Origin: Phycisphaerales bacterium
Lineage (GTDB): Bacteria > Planctomycetota > Phycisphaerae > UBA1845
Length of the DNA stretch: 58,283 nucleotides
Direction of reading: 5' to 3'
Assembly (NCBI GenBank): GCA_020639115.1
Contig: JACKHG010000020.1
Location: forward strand, 1-58,283
A program made the translations under genes and the position numbers. How positions within the stretch are numbered: position 1 is the stretch's first letter; each line of letters opens with the position of its first letter. A model generated the notes under the pieces. It worked only from the letters and a program-made list of their open reading frames with translations. It had not been told where the DNA came from and ran no database searches. Positions 8,119 to 16,119 of this stretch are shown piece after piece.

Positions 8119-8679
8119 ATGTGCGGAATGCTGGAAGAAGTGCTGATTGCGGGTTTCGGCGGACAGGGCGTGCTCAGCCTGGGCAAGCTCATCGCCCAGG
8201 CGGCGATGGAGCAGGGACTCAACGCCTCGTGGCTGCCGTCGTACGGGCCGGAGATGCGCGGCGGGACCGCGAACTGCACCGTCTGCTTCAGCGATGACGA
8301 GATCGGGGCGCCGATCGCAGCGCAGTACGACGCCGTGATCGCGATGAATCAGCCGTCGCTCGACAAATTCGAGAAGGCCGTGCGACCCGGGGGTGTGCTG
8401 CTCATCAACCGGTCGATCATCTCCGTCGAGCCGGAGCGCAGCGACATCGAGGTCCACTACATCACCGCCAACGATCTGGCGGAGTCGGTGGCGGGGACAG
8501 CCGCTGCCGCGAACGTGGTCGCGCTGGGCGCGTTGCACGCCGTGCGGCCGCGGCTGGAGACGGGTTCGCTCGAGGCCGCCCTGCAATCGACGTTCGGGCG
8601 CAAGGGTCAGAAGGTCGTGGATGCGAATATCCGCGCATTGCACGCGGGTATGGACGCGATGGCCGAGACCCTGGCATAA
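8119..8679 (+). CDS. 2-oxoacid:ferredoxin oxidoreductase gamma subunit
   Basis: 186 aa with the hallmark EEVLIAGFGGQGVLSLGKLIAQAA (CoA-binding Rossmann-like loop) and SYGPEMRGGTANCTVCFSD of the gamma domain. It completes a delta-alpha-beta-gamma operon, the order seen in Kor/Vor loci. The gap after the beta gene is 63 bases. The start may be 8119 or the ATG at 8128; AGGTGA lies just upstream of the first. Confidence 0.9.
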   Translation: MCGMLEEVLIAGFGGQGVLSLGKLIAQAAMEQGLNASWLPSYGPEMRGGTANCTVCFSDDEIGAPIAAQYDAVIAMNQPSLDKFEKAVRPGGVLLINRSIISVEPERSDIEVHYITANDLAESVAGTAAAANVVALGALHAVRPRLETGSLEAALQSTFGRKGQKVVDANIRALHAGMDAMAETLA

Positions 8680-8740
8680 TGGGCTGGTGTCGGCCGGCCC
8701 CGGGGCGGGGTCGTCGGCCAAGGAACCAGGAGCTAGAGCC

Positions 8741-8965
8741 ATGATTGCACGGGAAGACATCGAGCTGGCCCGCGAATGGTTGCACGACAACTGCCCGCGC
8801 GCCCACATCCGCGCCACGCTGAACAAGGGGCTCGCCTTCGTCGAGGCGATGGAGCGAGCCGGTCTGCCGGTGGAAACGATCGACGGCAGCGATCTGCATG
8901 GCTTCCTGGCGGAGGCGGCGCACACCCCGGCGTTCAACAAACACTTCGTGCAGGCGGACCTGTAG
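8741..8965 (+). CDS. small hypothetical protein after the oxidoreductase operon
   Basis: 74 aa, acidic and predicted helical, starting MIAREDIELAREWLHDNCPR and ending NKHFVQADL, with one Cys and no known domain. It lies 61 bases after the gamma subunit on the same strand, and AGGAGC sits about eight bases before the ATG, so it is probably translated and possibly co-transcribed with the oxidoreductase. I do not recognise a family. The codon pattern looks native. Confidence 0.55.
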   Translation: MIAREDIELAREWLHDNCPRAHIRATLNKGLAFVEAMERAGLPVETIDGSDLHGFLAEAAHTPAFNKHFVQADL

Positions 8966-8991
8966 GGGCACGCGGCGTCGAGCCGGCGACC

Positions 8992-9402
8992 TCAGCTTAC
9001 CGCCACCGCCGCATTCACGTAGGTGAACAGCAAGTAGCTCCACAGGCACGTGAACATGACGTGCATGGTGGTGTTGAAGCGATCGCCCAGCCAGAGACGG
9101 CGGTCGTAGACAAAGAGCTGCACAATCAGTCGCACCATCCAGAAAACCGCCAGCCCAATCAATACGAGCCGCGCCAGCATCGACGGGGCGAGCAGGGTAT
9201 CCGCGTAGACCAGCGAGAGCACGCCGATCATCACCAGCACGAGGATGATGAACAGCGCGTGCACGATGAACACCTGACGGGTGAGCAGATTCAGGCGCTG
9301 CAATTCCTGACGCCAGCCGAAGCGCCGCGGAAACGTGAGGTTGAGCAGGGCCAAAGCCAATGTCAAGGCACCGGCGATGCGTACGTGCAATTCTGCGTCC
9401 AT
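8992..9402 (-). CDS. four-helix membrane protein, last gene of the GbsR-led operon
   Basis: 136 aa with four hydrophobic segments (about 8-22, 44-66, 74-96, 112-133) and a conserved-looking basic loop FPRRFGWRQELQRLNLLTRQVF plus DRFNTTMHVMF. The start at 9402 is fixed by a strong ribosome site (GGAGG, about ten bases upstream), which lies inside the end of the preceding methyltransferase frame. It is therefore coupled to that gene and belongs to the operon running left from gbsR. Function unknown. Unlike its upstream neighbours, its frame is intact. Confidence 0.75.
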   Translation of the reverse strand: MDAELHVRIAGALTLALALLNLTFPRRFGWRQELQRLNLLTRQVFIVHALFIILVLVMIGVLSLVYADTLLAPSMLARLVLIGLAVFWMVRLIVQLFVYDRRLWLGDRFNTTMHVMFTCLWSYLLFTYVNAAVAVS

Positions 9403-10161
9403 GGTTTTTTCCTCCAGATCGCCGCTCGGACAAACGGTGTGATCATCCGGCTCGAGGCAACGGTGAACCCGTGGTCGACGGCGAGGTTGTCCCAAGTCCT
9501 GCGTGAGTAGAAATGCCATGCGCCCGGACCGAATGCGACGAAGTTGGCGGCGTCGCGCAGGTGCTCCACCAGGATCACCTGGCCGCCCGGTTCCACGATG
9601 CGGAAGAGTTCGTCGGCGAATGCGGCGCGGAGCGGGTCGCGGATCTCGTGGGCGGCCAGCAAGGGAAGACGGTGTCACGGCAGGCCGTGTTGCTGACAGG
9701 GAACTGGTCCGGGCGAAGCCAACGCCGTAAACGCGTCACCCTGCGCGGCACAGGCGCGGTGGATTGGATGGCTCGGTCATGGCTGCCAGGTCGTAGAGAT
9801 TCAGCGTGACGCCCGCCGCGTGCAGAAGAGCGCTTCAACGCCTTCGTTGTGCCAGTCGAGACCGGCGTGCACGTTCCGCAACGCGTCACACGGATCCACG
9901 ATTTCGGTCAACCAGTCCCACGCAGCAGTCCACTCAGGTCGTAGATCCACCAGGAGGCGGCGAGCGAGCGCCGATCCACCAGAAGCTTGCTGCGGCAGGA
10001 CGGTGTGACGCGAGCCAGACCGTGGGACTCAGCAGCGTTTGGCGGCAGCTGGCACCGGGCTGCATATGAACAGCGGCGCCCGACGTACCGCAGCCAGTTG
10101 AACGCACGATGTTGATGGCCCTGGCAAACATACCGGTGCGTTGGGCAGTGGTCGTCGTCAT
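9363..10161 (-). pseudogene. SAM-dependent methyltransferase, multiply frameshifted
   Basis: Pieces of one protein are recoverable from several minus frames: MTTTTAQRTGMFARAINIVR, then LRYVG, SLAASWWIYDLSGLLR (membrane-anchor helices), LTEIVDPCDALRNVHAGLD, GVTLNLYDLAAMTEPS, and the intact C-terminus LLAAHEIRDPLRAAFADELFRIVEPGGQVILVEHL ... ITPFVRAAIW. These are the post-motif-I and motif II/III regions of a class I methyltransferase with an N-terminal membrane anchor. The start at 10161 still has GGAGGGGG before it. At least four or five indels are needed to restore one frame. Either real decay or local sequencing indels. Confidence 0.7.
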
Positions 10162-10196
10162 ATCGCCCCCCTCCGCAAGGGGTTCGACGGCTACGC

Positions 10197-10885
10197 TCAG
10201 CGGTACGGCAGGTCGGCAAGGTAAAAGAAGCGGCAGCGAATACGCGGGACGACGCCATCGGAACTGAGCGCGTCGAAATAGGTCAGGCGCCACATCGACG
10301 TTGACCAGGTGGGGTTCCAGCGCGGACGGACGCCACGGATCATCCTGCGCGTGCGTAGCGGCTTCGTAGTCGAACGTGAAGGGGCAGCGGTCCGGCGGGT
10401 GGGGCGTCGTGCGTTGCGAAATACCTGAACCGGCGGGCAGGCTGCCGGCCGCGGCGAGATCCGCGGTTACATCGACGTCGGCTGCGGCCCGCGGCGTGTC
10501 GATACAGACGCGAAGCGTGTGTCACCCGCCAGCGCATCCACGCCCTACGGTAGTGGTAATGCGTCAGGGCGATTGCGGCCAGGACCATCGTCCAGCGGTC
10601 GGTGTCGCTGCAGGATGCGGCCGCAGCGTCCGTCCAGCGCGTGCGGTACCGGGCGAAAATGCGGTAACCAGTCAATCCGAGTCGAGGCCTGCAGGCGGGC
10701 CACCATGCGGGGTGCAAGCGCGTCTGCACCATCGCCACGGCGATGAATCCGCAAGGTCCGTAGCGATCGAGCGTGAGCCTGGCAGCAGTGGCTCGAACAC
10801 GCCTGTGGGTAGAGCGTACGTGAGCACCAAGGGTGCGCTCGAAGTGCCTTCGACAGCAAACGGATGGCGTTACGTCGTGGATCAT
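10197..10885 (-). pseudogene. DUF2071 (YqjF-like) protein, multiply frameshifted
   Basis: The conserved DUF2071 segments appear in order but in alternating frames: LTYALPTGVFEPLLP, LTLDRYGPCGFIAVAMVQTR-LHPAWWP, LGLTGYRIFARYRT, SDTDRWTMVLAAIALTHYHYRR, HTLRVCIDTPRAAADVDV, CPFTFDYEAATHAQDDPWRP and the C-terminal MWRLTYFDALSSDGVVPRIRCRFFYLADLPYR ending in a stop. DUF2071 proteins are uncharacterised. Protein-level conservation is high while frame is lost every 50-150 bases, so no functional product is expected as written. It lies between the DUF3419 remnant and the methyltransferase remnant in operon order. Confidence 0.75.
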
Positions 10886-10893
10886 GGCCAGCC

Positions 10894-11825
10894 TCAGCGC
10901 GTGCAGGCCGTGCGCCCGGACAAATTGCGCGCTTCCGCGTACAGCGGCCGGCTGCACACCGTGATCGCTCCCCAGAGCGAGGGATCGGTCCCGACGGGCA
11001 CTGTTCCTCACCGGCGCGCGCGGCCAGAAGTGCGCGATGACGATGGCGGGGTGGCTGCACGCCCAACGGCGGCGCGCAAATCGACGGCGTACGTGTCGCT
11101 GGCGCCGTCGAGGATGTTCGAGAGGGTGAAGGCGTCGAAGGAACCGGGGCGGCAATTCTGCAGGAAACGTCCGCCGCATCGGCGACGAGAAGATTCGCGA
11201 GACGCGCTGCTGGCAGCTCAACCGGAAGGAGCGGCATTCCGCGCAGCAAGCCGCCAGGCAATGGGTTGGTGCGATTGGCGTGCGTTCCGAAGCCGCGGAG
11301 CAGACGTTGCTGGATGACGCGGTCGAAGCGCGGCGGCACAGCCGCGAGGAGTCCGCGAGCATAGCGCCTGCGGAGCATGCGTGGATCGAGCAACAGACGC
11401 AGGGCTCCGCACCGCAGCGTTGAAGACTGCGCGGACCAGATCCGCCGCTGGAGTGCAAGATTAGCGAGATTGAGGAAATCCGCGAGACGCGCGCGGCCAG
11501 CCAGCAGTGCAGCAGCCGACGCCCGCGCGCATCCACCGGTCGACCTGGCGTCGCGGGTTGGTCCGCCAGCGGCGCGCATGCCGCACATACGCGATCTGGG
11601 CGGGATTGACGTCGACCGCGGTGACCGCGCAGCCGCAGCAGGCCAGAGCGAAGCGCGATACAACCCGCCGGGCGATGGCGAAGACGCAGGCGGGCGTCGA
11701 AGACCTGCAGCTCGATGGCGGGATCCTCGAAACATGGCCGAAGAAGATCAGCCGCGCGCTTCGGAGCCGCCGTCGAGGCGGCCTTTCTGCCAGCATTTTT
11801 CGGCGCATGCGACTGCGGGGCTCAT
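10894..11825 (-). pseudogene. DUF3419 (BtaA-like) SAM-dependent transferase, multiply frameshifted
   Basis: The start ATG (11825) overlaps the doxX-like stop (ATGA) and has GAAGGAGAGG upstream. Segments in alternating frames rebuild a DUF3419 protein: KGRLDGGSEARG, RLIFFGHV, FEDPAIELQVFDA, AGCIAL, CAVTAVDVNPAQIAYVRHA (SAM-binding), FDRVIQQRLLRGFGTHANRTNP, PGSFDAFTLSNILDGA, and a tail LWGAITVCSRPLYAEARNLSG. DUF3419 includes BtaA, which moves a 3-amino-3-carboxypropyl group from SAM to diacylglycerol in betaine-lipid synthesis; other members are uncharacterised. Frames switch back and forth within 30-100 bases, which favours indel errors or very recent decay. Confidence 0.75.
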
Positions 11826-12292
11826 TGCGGCCTCTCCTTCCGAGCTATTTCCCAAGCGAGCGCGATCAGCACGGCGTTGGCGGTGACCATGGCGCCAGGA
11901 CTGTGCAACTGATCCTGGGCCCAGTAGAGTCCTCCAGCGTTCATGAGCACGAGCAGCCCGGTCTGAACGGCGGCGGCCGCGGACCGGCGCTTGCCGGAAA
12001 GCACCCAACCTGCGATGGCCGTCTCGATGAGGCCCAGCGTGATGAGCGCGGCATGGGTCGCTTGCTGCGGAATGAGGGGCACGGCGGCGAGTACGGCCTG
12101 GTGCTGCGGTGCGGCGGCGAGGACCTTGCACCAGAGCCCCTGGTAGAGCCATACGGAGGCGATGGCTGCGCGGGCGATAAGCGTCCCGGCATTGCGGCTG
12201 AATCGACAGTCATTTCTGTAAATAAAGAAATATCGACGCAAAAAAAGAGCGTGTGGTCGGGACGTCAGACGGGCAGGCGTCGATCGGTTCAT
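11822..12292 (-). CDS. DoxX-like membrane protein
   Basis: Up to 156 aa with four hydrophobic helices; signatures are ARAAIASVWLYQGLWCKVLAAAPQHQAVLAAVP, LITLGLIETAIAGWVLSGKR and LMNAGGLYWAQDQLHSPGAMVTANAVLIALAWE, typical of the DoxX_3 group. Function is unknown; it may be a quinone- or redox-linked membrane protein. The start is doubtful. The first ~45 codons are AT-rich and non-conserved, and an ATG at 12213 in another frame reads MTVDSAAMPG, which joins the conserved part after one base shift. The true gene may begin there with a one-base indel. It follows gbsR by one base. Confidence 0.7.
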   Translation of the reverse strand: MNRSTPARLTSRPHALFLRRYFFIYRNDCRFSRNAGTLIARAAIASVWLYQGLWCKVLAAAPQHQAVLAAVPLIPQQATHAALITLGLIETAIAGWVLSGKRRSAAAAVQTGLLVLMNAGGLYWAQDQLHSPGAMVTANAVLIALAWEIARKERPQ

Positions 12293-12293
12293 C

Positions 12294-12848
12294 TCACTTG
12301 CCTCCCAGCATGCGGCGCATCTTGTCGCCCATGCGAAAGAGCTTGGCGATCGCGCCGGCGGGGAGCCGGCGCATCTGGCTGTACCACGTCGTCATCGACT
12401 CAAAGAAGTCGCGCATCGCGCCGATGCGCTCGGCGGCGTAGGCCTCCTCCTTGCCGCCCCGGGCCGCGAGGTCGGCGCACTCCCGGAGCATCTCCAGGGT
12501 CGGGTCGATCTCGCGTTGCTTGCGCTCGTCGAGGATGATGGCGAACATCTCCCACACGTCCTTGAGCGACTCGAAGTGATCCTTGCGGTCGCCGAGCACG
12601 TGGACACGGCGGATTACGCCCCAACCCTGCAGTTCGCGCAGGCTGTTGCTGACGTTGGAGCGGGCGACCGCCAGGGTCTCCGCGATTTCCTCGGCGTCGA
12701 GGGGGTCGGGCGCGAGGTAGAGCAGCGCATGGATCTGCGCGACGGTGCGGTTGATGCCCCAGCGGGTGCCCATTTCGCCCCAGTGGAGGATGAGTTTCTG
12801 CGTGGCGGGCGTGAGGGTCATGGGTGCGTGGCTCCCGGCATCAGTCAT
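12294..12848 (-). CDS. GbsR/MarR-family transcriptional regulator
   Basis: 184 aa winged-helix regulator. The N-terminal segment PATQKLILHWGEMGTRWGINRTVAQIHALLYLAPDPLDAEEIAETLAVARSNVSNSLRELQGWGVIRRVHVLGDRKDHFE is the GbsR-type HTH (recognition helix about residues 63-80). The C-terminal helices probably dimerise. It heads the operon of the DoxX-like, DUF3419, DUF2071, methyltransferase and small membrane protein genes and probably controls it. The promoter region carries the direct repeat TATACTG-AA-TATACTG. Unlike the genes behind it, the frame is intact. Confidence 0.85.
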   Translation of the reverse strand: MTDAGSHAPMTLTPATQKLILHWGEMGTRWGINRTVAQIHALLYLAPDPLDAEEIAETLAVARSNVSNSLRELQGWGVIRRVHVLGDRKDHFESLKDVWEMFAIILDERKQREIDPTLEMLRECADLAARGGKEEAYAAERIGAMRDFFESMTTWYSQMRRLPAGAIAKLFRMGDKMRRMLGGK

Positions 12849-12877
12849 TTCTGTCTATACTGAATATACTGTACGAA
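12842..12877 (-). promoter_or_regulatory. candidate gbsR promoter/operator
   Basis: Just upstream of gbsR is the only AT-rich stretch in the area, with direct repeats TATACTG-AA-TATACTG (read on +). The 13-mer CAGTCATTTCTGT, which spans the gbsR start codon (12842-12854), recurs exactly at 12207-12219 just before the conserved part of the DoxX-like gene. The second copy may mark a second regulated start. This is pattern reading only. Confidence 0.35.
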
Positions 12878-13103
12878 CGCGGCGACGTCAAGCGGGCAAC
12901 ACCAATCGGCAGAGGGGACGCCGGTCCGGGTCCCGTAATCGTGCGGCTGAGGCGGTCGCGGCGGGCCTTGTAGCGCAATCGTCCGCTCGCTAGATTGGAT
13001 CCGGGTCGCAAGGGGACAACACTTCCAGCGTAAGCCGGGCACTCGGGGCGCTTGGCGTCTGGAGAGATGTGTGCGCGCACTACGGGAACAGGAGCGAACG
13101 CCA

Positions 13104-13940
13104 ATGGCCGGAAACACTGTCATGAATTGCCTCATCATCTGTCTGAGCTGTGCGGTGGGCACCGCCTGGGCTGCCGACATCGACGGCGACGGTGTGCCCG
13201 ACGGCGCCGACGTGTGCTGCAACACACCGCTGGGTGTCGCTGTGGACGGCGCCGGCCGGCCCCTCGGTGATGTCGACTTCGATTGCGACGTCGACCTGGC
13301 GGACTTCGCCGTCTTCGCCGCCAATCTGACCGGCCCGCTCGCGCCGGTGAGCTGCGCCAGTTGCACCGACGGCAATCTGAACGGCTCCGAAACCGACGTG
13401 GACTGCGGCGGCGGAACGTGCCCCGCATGCTCCAACGGTTTCAACTGCCTGGCCGGCTCGGACTGCATCAGTACGGTCTGCATGGCCGGCGTCTGCCAGC
13501 CTCCAAGTTGCACCGATAGCCTCCAGAACGGCAGCGAGACCGATGTCGACTGTGGCGGTGGTGTATGCCCGCCCTGTGCTCCCGGATTCGGCTGCCTCGT
13601 CGGCACCGATTGCACGAGCTTCATCTGCAGCGGCGCGACCTGCCAGGCGTCCAGTTGCTCCGATGGCGTGCAGAACGGCGGCGAGACGGGCGTGGACTGC
13701 GGTGGGCCGTGTCCCGCTTGCGGGTTGCCGCTCGGCGCGTCCTGTCTGATGGATTCAGCGTGTGCCAGCAGCTTCTGTGTGGACGGCGTCTGTTGTGGCA
13801 GCGCCTGCAGCGGCGTCTGCCAGGCGTGCGACCTCTCGGGCTCGGTTGGTTCCTGCACGTTGATTCCCAACGGTCTCGACCCCGACTTCGAGTGCGCCGG
13901 GGCGGCGACGTGTAATGGGACGGGCGGCTGCACTCCTTGA
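13104..13940 (+). CDS. secreted Cys-rich repeat protein with EF-hand-like N-terminus
   Basis: 278 aa. After a signal peptide (MNCLIICLSCAVGTAWAA) come two Ca-loop segments, DIDGDGVPDGADVCCNTP and DFDCDVDLADFAVF. Then there are three tandem modules of about 48 residues with the pattern NGxETxVDCGG-xCPxC-xGxxCxxxxDCxSxxCxxxxC. Such modules occur in extracellular proteins of Myxobacteria and Planctomycetota and are presumed disulfide-bonded adhesive or structural units; no enzyme motif is present. The start at 13104 was chosen for AGGAG nine bases upstream. The protein ends soon after the last module, with no visible anchor. Confidence 0.75.
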   Translation: MAGNTVMNCLIICLSCAVGTAWAADIDGDGVPDGADVCCNTPLGVAVDGAGRPLGDVDFDCDVDLADFAVFAANLTGPLAPVSCASCTDGNLNGSETDVDCGGGTCPACSNGFNCLAGSDCISTVCMAGVCQPPSCTDSLQNGSETDVDCGGGVCPPCAPGFGCLVGTDCTSFICSGATCQASSCSDGVQNGGETGVDCGGPCPACGLPLGASCLMDSACASSFCVDGVCCGSACSGVCQACDLSGSVGSCTLIPNGLDPDFECAGAATCNGTGGCTP

Positions 13941-14120
13941 CGCCTGCCGGCGGTCGTCGTCCATTTGCGGGTGATTCGCCCGCGATGGGCGGCGCGAAAT
14001 CGTTGGCGGGTTCATGCACGACGGACCGATAACTCCTACCAACCCAAGGGCTTGGCGTGGAAGGTATGCGCCGACGCGGTTGGTGCCCAAGTTACGATCC
14101 GACAGGAGGTTACGAACGTC

Positions 14121-14870
14121 ATGCTGATCGCCATGTTTGTCTGGTGGATCGTCGTGGCGATGCTGGCGGCGCTGGCTGTGCTGCACCTGTGGCGTGGCGT
14201 GCTGTCGCCGCGGACGGTCGATATCGGACTGTTGCCGGGCACGCTGACCGCGCGCATGGGCTACGCGCTGGGCGTGCTGATCACGGGCGGCACGGTGCAG
14301 CGGTTGTCGCTCGTGGAAGGCCAGGAGGGTCAGGCTGAATCGGGCGAGGGCGGCAGCACCGTGAACTGGGTTCGCGGGACCTTTGCCGCCCTGCTGCCGA
14401 TGCTGGCGTGTGCCGCGGGCATCGTCGTCGTGGTGAAGTGGCTGGGGATCGCGTCGGCGCGGGCGATGCTGATGCAGGATGCAGCCGCCAGCTTTCACTT
14501 CTCGCTTGCCGGCGTGTGGGCGTTCGTGCGGGACACGCTGGACCTGATGCAGGGGAGCCTTTCGGCGGCGTTGCGTTCGAACCCGCTGGACTGGCGCTAT
14601 TGGGTATTTCTATACCTGCTGATCTGCCTGGCGCTGCGGCTAGCTCCGAGCCGGGCGCGGCTGCGGCCGGCGTTGCTGGCCCTGCTGCTGACCGGCATCG
14701 TCCTGGCGGTACTGGAGTGGGCTTTGCCGGGTGCGCAGGCGGCGCTGCGTAGGGGGTGGCCGGTGCTGAGCCTGGTGGTGGCGACGAACCTGCTGCTGCT
14801 GGTGCTGACGCTGCTGGCCCGCGGCGTCGTCGAACTCATCCGCGTGCTGCGCGGCCGGCCCGCAGCGTGA
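14121..14870 (+). CDS. polytopic membrane protein of unknown function
   Basis: 249 aa with about six hydrophobic helices: residues 2-21, 40-55, 90-115, 150-175, 185-205 and 215-240. A soluble Gly/Glu-rich loop (EGQEGQAESGEGG) lies between helices two and three. An excellent ribosome site AGGAGGT (14104-14110) stands before the ATG, so upstream in-frame codons are leader. I recognise no family. The gene points toward the convergent saccharopine-dehydrogenase-like gene 19 bases away. Confidence 0.65.
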   Translation: MLIAMFVWWIVVAMLAALAVLHLWRGVLSPRTVDIGLLPGTLTARMGYALGVLITGGTVQRLSLVEGQEGQAESGEGGSTVNWVRGTFAALLPMLACAAGIVVVVKWLGIASARAMLMQDAAASFHFSLAGVWAFVRDTLDLMQGSLSAALRSNPLDWRYWVFLYLLICLALRLAPSRARLRPALLALLLTGIVLAVLEWALPGAQAALRRGWPVLSLVVATNLLLLVLTLLARGVVELIRVLRGRPAA

Positions 14871-14889
14871 CGCCCAGCGACGCGCCGCC

Positions 14890-16074
14890 TCACAGCTCGC
14901 GCACGGTGATGCCGGCGATGCCGCCGCGGGCGAGTTCGCGGATCATCAGCGCCGGAGGGATGATCTGCAGCGGGACGTACGCCCCCGGGGCGATCGCGCA
15001 GTCCGGGTACAGGCCCCCCAAGGCCGCTGCCGTCACCGCCGTGGGAAAACCCGTAGTCCGCTCCATCGCCGTGAAACGGTCCACCGCGTAGTCGATGAGG
15101 TCGATCCGCCCGCGGACCCGTTGGCCGGCGCGCGTCGCGGTGACGTCCACACGGGCGACCACGAGATCCTTGCCGTCGGAGGGCATGCTGCGGGCCATGA
15201 CCTGCCCGGACCAGTCGCGCGGCACCGCCGCCACCGTCGCGCCGTTCAGGGCGAATGCCTGCGGCTCGGTATCGAAAAACCCCTGCTCCTGCATGGAGAC
15301 GATGATGTCGCGGTGTCCCGGGTGCCGGATCGTCTTGTACTGGTAATCCACGCCCCGGGCGGCGTACAGCTTGGCCCCCAGGGACGCCCCCCCACTCGTC
15401 GCGAACGCCTCGAACTCGCCCGGCAGGGCCAGGTCGCTGAGCGTCTCCAACTCCCCCATCCCCGGCACGGTCTCGAGCCGCCCGCCGCGCGACACCTCGC
15501 AGTCGTCCAGGTATTCGTTGAGCAGCCCGCACACGTTGAAGGTCAGCGCATACTTGAGCAACCCGCGCGGGTTCTGCGGCAGGCCGCCGCAGTACAGCCG
15601 CACCGCCTTGTAATCCCAATCGCCCTGCCAGTACTCCGCCAGCACGTTGAGCAGCCCGGGCGCCAGCCCGCAGTCCGGCGCGAGCGCCACGCCCGCCTGC
15701 CGGCACTCTGAGTCGAGCGCGAGCTGGTCGCGCACCGTGCCCACGTTGCCGCCCAGGTCGGTGAACGGCACCTTGGCGGCGAGCGCCGACCGGGTCAGCC
15801 CCACGTTGAGAAAATACGGCACGCACGAGACCACGCACGCTGCACCGGCGAACACCGCCCGCGCCTCGCCCGCATCACCCGCCACGTCCATCTGCCGCGT
15901 GCAGACCCGCTCCGCGTGGCCGAGCAGCTTCTGCGCCGTCGCCAGCCGCTCCGCCGCCACGTCCACGAGGTCCACCGTCGTCGTCGCGAACTGCTCGAGC
16001 AGAAACGCCGCGCAGGCCGTACCCTGTCGGCCTGCGCCGACGATCACAAAACGCTGTCCGTCGCTTGGGGTCAT
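14890..16074 (-). CDS. saccharopine dehydrogenase-like oxidoreductase
   Basis: 394 aa. The N-terminal Rossmann fold (FVIVGAGRQGTACAAFLLEQ) and the segments ARAVFAGAACVVSCVPYFLNVGLTRSALAAKVPFTDLGGN and DCGLAPGLLNVLAEY match the saccharopine dehydrogenase / L-lysine dehydrogenase group (COG1748). The C-terminal SDH domain is present (MERTTGFPTAVTAAAL). Likely an NAD(P)-dependent amino-acid dehydrogenase acting on lysine or a related amine; the actual substrate is not determined. It stands 45 bases upstream of the PhnD-like gene's end and may be the second gene of that transcript. Confidence 0.8.
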   Translation of the reverse strand: MTPSDGQRFVIVGAGRQGTACAAFLLEQFATTTVDLVDVAAERLATAQKLLGHAERVCTRQMDVAGDAGEARAVFAGAACVVSCVPYFLNVGLTRSALAAKVPFTDLGGNVGTVRDQLALDSECRQAGVALAPDCGLAPGLLNVLAEYWQGDWDYKAVRLYCGGLPQNPRGLLKYALTFNVCGLLNEYLDDCEVSRGGRLETVPGMGELETLSDLALPGEFEAFATSGGASLGAKLYAARGVDYQYKTIRHPGHRDIIVSMQEQGFFDTEPQAFALNGATVAAVPRDWSGQVMARSMPSDGKDLVVARVDVTATRAGQRVRGRIDLIDYAVDRFTAMERTTGFPTAVTAAALGGLYPDCAIAPGAYVPLQIIPPALMIRELARGGIAGITVREL

Positions 16075-16119
16075 GATCTTCGCCGGGAACTGGAATGAAC
16101 TTGGCTCACCGTCTGCCTG

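Noticed and set aside
10376..11317. Plus-strand frame of 313 codons within the frameshifted operon.
   Set aside because: All recognisable family motifs in this stretch are on the minus strand; the plus frame is compositionally random.
10340..11735. Two long minus-strand frames (398 and 396 codons) taken as single genes.
   Set aside because: Motifs of DUF3419 and DUF2071 jump between frames, so neither long frame is a real protein; they are composites of in-frame and out-of-frame stretches.
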